In this document: one piece after another, positions 60,813 to 64,000 of the stretch | Layout of the letters: every line of letters begins with the position of its first letter | Position numbering within the stretch: position 1 is the stretch's first letter | Assembly (NCBI RefSeq): GCF_003008515.1 | Contig: NZ_CP027668.1 | Span: 2,844,001-2,908,000 of the forward strand | Reading direction: 5' to 3' | Origin: Phreatobacter cathodiphilus | GTDB taxonomy: Bacteria; Pseudomonadota; Alphaproteobacteria; Rhizobiales; Phreatobacteraceae | DNA length: 64,000 bases | Position numbers and translations under genes: made by a program | Notes under the pieces: model-generated | Seen by the model: the letters and a program-made list of their open reading frames with translations, nothing else | The model's database searches: none | What the model was told of the DNA's origin: nothing

Positions 60813-61940
60813 ATGAACGTCCTGAACCACCTCGACCGAATCATATTTTCGTGGTCGCGCCGCAGATTTCTGACCGCCATCTTCTTGGCGATGTTCGTGA
60901 AGACTGGCCTATGGCACATTCCGAACCTCGACTCTTCGGCGCGGATCGCACAAAATCCATTTATACTTTGGGAACCGCGCCCTTCCGAGCAGTATATTTT
61001 CACGAGCTGGCTCGGCCCCTTCATCGCGTGGTCGATCGGGGCCACGAACGAAGCCCTGTTCCTGCTGCTGCATCTGGCCTTCGCCCTGGTGTTCTCGGCG
61101 ACCGTGGTCTGGATCGCGTTCTCGCGGCTCAAGGAAGACCAGGCACGGCTGGCGGTCATCATTTTCGTGTGCCTGCCGGCATCGGCCAATCCCTATTTCT
61201 GGGCCGGCAATGACGGATTGACCCTGCTCCTCTTCGCTGCCGCGCTGGCGTTGCGGGAGCGTCCGCTCGGCGCAGGCACCGTCGGTGTTCTCATCGGCCT
61301 GCAGCATTTCGAGCAGGGCCTGTTCGGCTTCGCAGCCCTCGCCGCCGCCAGTTGGGCCACCCCACGCTTCGGCGGGCCGACGGTCTTCCCGTGGCGTTCC
61401 GCGGCAGCGACACTGGTCGGGATCCTCCTCGGCAAAGCCCTGCTCACGCTGATCTTCAAACTCAACGGCATGGCCGTCGTCGGGCGTGAGGGCTGGCTGT
61501 GGGAATACCTCCCCGACATGCTGGCGCAGTTCTGGTTCCGCAGCCAGTACATCCTCTTCACGGCCCTCGGCCTGGGGTGGCTGGTGGCCGTCCGCTATGC
61601 CGACAACGGGCGGGCAGCCCTGCCGTTTTTCGTCTGCCTGCTGGGCCTCATGCCGCTCGTCATGATCGTCAACGACCAGACGCGCGTCATCGGCAATGTC
61701 ACGTTTCCCCTCCTCTTCGCCTTCTGGCTGACCAATGCCCACTTCCTCGGCGGCGTCGGGCGGCGCGAGGCGGCGGCTCTCCTCCTGATCTGGCTGGTGG
61801 TGCCGTGGAGCTGGGCCTTCGAGGGCCTGCCCACCTGGTCGGTTCTCCCCTATGACCTGGTCTATGTGGCCAACAAGCTGTTCGGCTGGTTCCAAGTGCC
61901 GGATACGTTCGTGTCGATGTGGCCGTTCCGTCGGCGCTGA
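60813..61940 (+). CDS. Polytopic membrane protein of unknown function (A)
   Basis: A 375-aa protein with about nine transmembrane helices (for example residues 18-34, 88-112, 117-140, 145-160, 200-222, 248-268, 272-295, 318-335). The N-terminal loop 'SARIAQNPFILWEPRPSEQYIFTSWLGPF' faces the periplasm and resembles the layout of polymerase- or mannosyltransferase-like glycan proteins, but no family motif was recognised. It is convergent with another polytopic protein, 40 nt away. Function unknown. Confidence 0.7.
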   Translation: MNVLNHLDRIIFSWSRRRFLTAIFLAMFVKTGLWHIPNLDSSARIAQNPFILWEPRPSEQYIFTSWLGPFIAWSIGATNEALFLLLHLAFALVFSATVVWIAFSRLKEDQARLAVIIFVCLPASANPYFWAGNDGLTLLLFAAALALRERPLGAGTVGVLIGLQHFEQGLFGFAALAAASWATPRFGGPTVFPWRSAAATLVGILLGKALLTLIFKLNGMAVVGREGWLWEYLPDMLAQFWFRSQYILFTALGLGWLVAVRYADNGRAALPFFVCLLGLMPLVMIVNDQTRVIGNVTFPLLFAFWLTNAHFLGGVGRREAAALLLIWLVVPWSWAFEGLPTWSVLPYDLVYVANKLFGWFQVPDTFVSMWPFRRR

Positions 61941-61980
61941 TCCCGGGACGGGATCGGTGCCGGTCGGCCGCCGGGGGCGA

Positions 61981-63135
61981 TCAGATCAGCGGGTAGACCA
62001 CGCCGACCCAGGGAAGCGCGGCGGTGGCGAGAGCCGCCGCCACCACCTTCGGGTTCGTGGCGTCGATGTCGGACGAATCGTCCTCCCCGCGCCCGCCATG
62101 GGCGGCGATCTGCGCCAGCGCCAGCAGCAGGAAGCACATGGCGAGATTGCCGAGGTGGCGGGCATAGTCGAAGGTGATGACGTTGGTCACCAGGAAGCCG
62201 CCCAGAACCACGACACAGACCACGAGCCAAGCCGGTCCCAGGCCCGGGTGCTCGGCCTGGACCCGCTGCTGGCGGCGCGCGAAAAACGCGATGACCGGCC
62301 AGTGGATGAGGATGATGGCCGCGTAGACCGGAAGCCGCGCCAGATGGCCGGGCAGCACGGCGAAGGTGCGCGGCAGTTCGTCGGCGAGCGAAGCGTACCA
62401 CATGAAGGATTGCTCGTCGCCGACGTGCTGGACCGCCCGCGCGCGGATGTGGTCGAGGAACACCTCGACCGGCACTTTCGGAACGGCGGCGAAGAGAAGG
62501 TAGAGGAACAGCGAGGCGAGGACCGCCAGGGAAGCCGCCAGCAGCGCGCCGTCGCGCAGGGCAAGCCCTCCCGGCTGCGCGACCATCCGCAGGAGCAGAA
62601 TCCCGTAGATGGTCGGCACGTAGATGGTGGCGTGGATGTGGTGGACGAGGAGCAACGCGGCACTGGCGAGCCCGACGAGCACGACCGTCGCGAGCCTGAG
62701 CGGCAACAGGATCGCCAGCATGGCGACGATGGCGCCGAGAACGTCGAACTTGCCGAGATTGCCGATGAAGTTCTTGAACAGCAGCGGTGAGCCGAAGATC
62801 AGGCAGCCCAGCGCGAACACGTCCGCCTGCCGTCCGCGGATGCACCGACGGAAGAGGAGCATCGCCAGCCCGAAGCAGACGGCGACGGCGACCATGCCCT
62901 CGACGCGCACCACCCACGGCGCCACCTGGTCGGTGAAGCGCGCATAGATGTCGCCGACCAGCGCTCTCCGCAGCAGCCCGCCCTCGTAGGTGACCAGGCG
63001 GTGGACATATTCCGATCCGGGAAGCGGCGTCAGCCAGCGGTGCATGACGACGATCGCGAACGCGATCGCGTTCACGCAGGCCACGCCCAGATAAGCAGCC
63101 CTCGCGTCGACCCGACGCAGGGTGATCGACGTCAT
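61981..63135 (-). CDS. Polytopic membrane protein of unknown function (B)
   Basis: A 384-aa protein with about ten transmembrane helices. A conserved-looking periplasmic segment 'YVHRLVTYEGGLLRRALVGDIYARF' (residues about 44-68) resembles loops in EpsG- or Wzy-like polymerases and in some GT-C proteins, but I cannot assign a family. 'LLLVHHIHATIYVPTIYG' contains a His pair. Its start faces an AT-rich stretch of about 119 nt. With the convergent gene it may form a pair of cell-surface glycan proteins (inference only). Confidence 0.7.
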   Translation of the reverse strand: MTSITLRRVDARAAYLGVACVNAIAFAIVVMHRWLTPLPGSEYVHRLVTYEGGLLRRALVGDIYARFTDQVAPWVVRVEGMVAVAVCFGLAMLLFRRCIRGRQADVFALGCLIFGSPLLFKNFIGNLGKFDVLGAIVAMLAILLPLRLATVVLVGLASAALLLVHHIHATIYVPTIYGILLLRMVAQPGGLALRDGALLAASLAVLASLFLYLLFAAVPKVPVEVFLDHIRARAVQHVGDEQSFMWYASLADELPRTFAVLPGHLARLPVYAAIILIHWPVIAFFARRQQRVQAEHPGLGPAWLVVCVVVLGGFLVTNVITFDYARHLGNLAMCFLLLALAQIAAHGGRGEDDSSDIDATNPKVVAAALATAALPWVGVVYPLI

Positions 63136-63200
63136 CGTCCCCTCCAGCCCCGGAGAGGACGTGTAACAATCTGTTTCAACACCCGCAATGCAGGAAACCG

Positions 63201-63239
63201 GACCCTACGGTATTCCTTTAAGGTTGCAGGGTCTTTTTT
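63201..63239 (+). other. AT-rich stretch with stem and T6 tract
   Basis: GACCCT and AGGGTC pair across 21 nt and are followed by TTTTTT on the plus strand, although no plus-strand gene ends here. The surrounding 63136-63254 segment is the promoter region of membrane protein B. Confidence 0.3.
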
Positions 63240-63254
63240 GCGTCGACGGCCGGC

Positions 63255-64000
63255 TCACGCCGCCAGCCGCCCCTCGGTGACGGCGTGGCAGGCGACCGTC
63301 CCGTATTCGTCCGTCACCGACGCCGGCACTTCCGCGCGGCAGCGCCCGTTGGCGAGAGGGCAGCGCGGGTTGAACGGGCAGCCAGCCGGCGGCGTGATCG
63401 GGTTCGGGATCTCGCCGAGCACCGGCTTGCGCGCGCGCCCCGTCATGTCGAGGTCCGGCACCGCGTCGAGCAGCATGCGCGTATAGGGATGGCGCGGCGC
63501 GGCGAAGAGCTGCCGCCCCGGCGCCACCTCCACCAGGCGGCCGAGATACATGACGCCGATCCGCGTCGCCATGTGCCGGACCACCGCGAGATTGTGCGAG
63601 ATGAAGAGATAGGTCAGCCCGAACTCGTCCTGCAGGTCGCGCATCAGGTTGAGGATCTGCGCCTGGACCGAGACGTCGAGCGCCGAGGTCGGCTCGTCGC
63701 AGACGATGAACTCCGGCCGCGAGGCGAGCGCCCGGGCGATGGCGACGCGCTGGCGCTGGCCCCCGGAGAATTCGTGCGGATATTTCGCGCCGTCGGCGGG
63801 GTCGAGGCCGACGGTCCGGAGCAGGCGTCCCACCTCCGCCTCGATCTCTCGGGCGTCCCTCATCAGTCCGAAGGCGCGGATCGGCTCGGCGACGATCCGG
63901 TCCACCCGCCAGCGCGGATTGAGCGAGGCATAGGGCGACTGGAAGATCATCTGGATCTTGCGCCGAACCTCCGTTCGCCGCGCCGCGTCGCCGGCCTTCG
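63255..64000 (-). CDS. Oligopeptide/dipeptide ABC transporter ATP-binding protein (OppF/DppF type), 5' end cut off
   Basis: The last 248 codons of an ABC ATPase; the gene continues past the right edge, and the Met at 63950 is internal. Visible are the Q-loop 'MIFQSPYASLNPRW', signature 'FSGGQRQRVAIARALA', Walker B 'FIVCDEPTSALDVS', H-loop 'LFISHNLAVV', and the C-terminal oligopeptide/HPY motif 'PPAGCPFNPRCPLANGRC'. Walker A lies outside the window. This type pairs with a second ATPase (OppD) and two permeases, probably encoded further right. Confidence 0.92.
   Translation of the reverse strand, partial: KAGDAARRTEVRRKIQMIFQSPYASLNPRWRVDRIVAEPIRAFGLMRDAREIEAEVGRLLRTVGLDPADGAKYPHEFSGGQRQRVAIARALASRPEFIVCDEPTSALDVSVQAQILNLMRDLQDEFGLTYLFISHNLAVVRHMATRIGVMYLGRLVEVAPGRQLFAAPRHPYTRMLLDAVPDLDMTGRARKPVLGEIPNPITPPAGCPFNPRCPLANGRCRAEVPASVTDEYGTVACHAVTEGRLAA

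Overview
The window is about 64 kb of GC-rich (roughly two-thirds G+C), tightly packed bacterial chromosome. The gene set points to an alphaproteobacterium of the order Hyphomicrobiales (Rhizobiales). The main evidence is a haem-motif Irr regulator divergent from fabA-fabB-fabI, a SciP (DUF1153) CtrA inhibitor beside flagellar hook genes, DUF992 and DUF1236 secreted proteins, and osmoregulated periplasmic glucan genes. No phage, insertion sequence, CRISPR array, rRNA or tRNA was recognised. The family is not certain; a Phreatobacter- or Bosea-like organism is a guess.

Layout. 1-6.5 kb: a minus-strand operon for a branched-chain-amino-acid-type (HAAT) ABC importer headed by an acyl-CoA synthetase. 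6.7-8.7 kb: an AraC regulator followed by the azlCD exporter, both preceded by the same 20-nt element. 8.7-10.6 kb: a DMT permease and the arabinose-5-phosphate isomerase kdsD. 10.8-12.7 kb: a large outer-membrane barrel protein. 12.7-12.9 kb: two copies of a palindromic repeat. 12.95-17.5 kb: galU, then the operon mdoH / FkbM methyltransferase / secreted protein. 17.5-21.3 kb: a five-gene plus-strand operon (ADH-like reductase, VOC protein, degenerate pterin-synthase-like protein, GT4 glycosyltransferase, methyltransferase). This is the best candidate in the window for an undescribed pathway. 21.8-25.3 kb: fabI, fabB, fabA and divergent irr. 25.4-28.9 kb: a membrane protein, a ThDP enzyme, a NIPSNAP protein and an SDR. 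29-31.1 kb: opgG and a DUF1236 protein.

31.3-33.1 kb: a split PAS/MCP energy-taxis receptor pair resembling CetB/CetA. 33.2-37.4 kb: a zinc-uptake operon (His-rich membrane peptide, znuC, znuB, znuA, COG0523 metallochaperone) with a strong Zur-box-like palindrome inside the 3' end of znuB. 37.5-40.6 kb: a DUF992 protein, sciP with a CtrA-box-like site, flgD and fliK. 40.8-43.5 kb: otnK-otnC-otnI for four-carbon acid sugars. 43.7-47.2 kb: a fused indolepyruvate ferredoxin oxidoreductase. 47.2-47.6 kb: a repeat-rich gap. 47.6-51.1 kb: a serine hydrolase, a small membrane protein, a double-GNAT protein and a PEP-mutase-family enzyme. 51.2-53 kb: a pentonate-type dehydratase. 53.1-54.9 kb: two small ORFs coupled to an aminotransferase. 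55-56 kb: two overlapping half-size permeases. 56.2-59.5 kb: a DUF533 protein, KDPG aldolase, an NTF2-like protein, a small secreted protein and an Lrp regulator. The Lrp gene is divergent from 4-hydroxyphenylpyruvate dioxygenase (59.6-60.7 kb). 60.8-63.1 kb: two convergent polytopic membrane proteins. The window ends inside an oligopeptide-type ABC ATPase.

Functional links. GalU would supply UDP-glucose to OpgH, and OpgG (11 kb away) works on the same periplasmic glucan. FabA/B/I make unsaturated fatty acids next to the iron regulator Irr. The dehydratase, KDPG aldolase and otn genes suggest sugar-acid catabolism. The aminotransferase, HPPD and indolepyruvate oxidoreductase suggest aromatic amino-acid catabolism.
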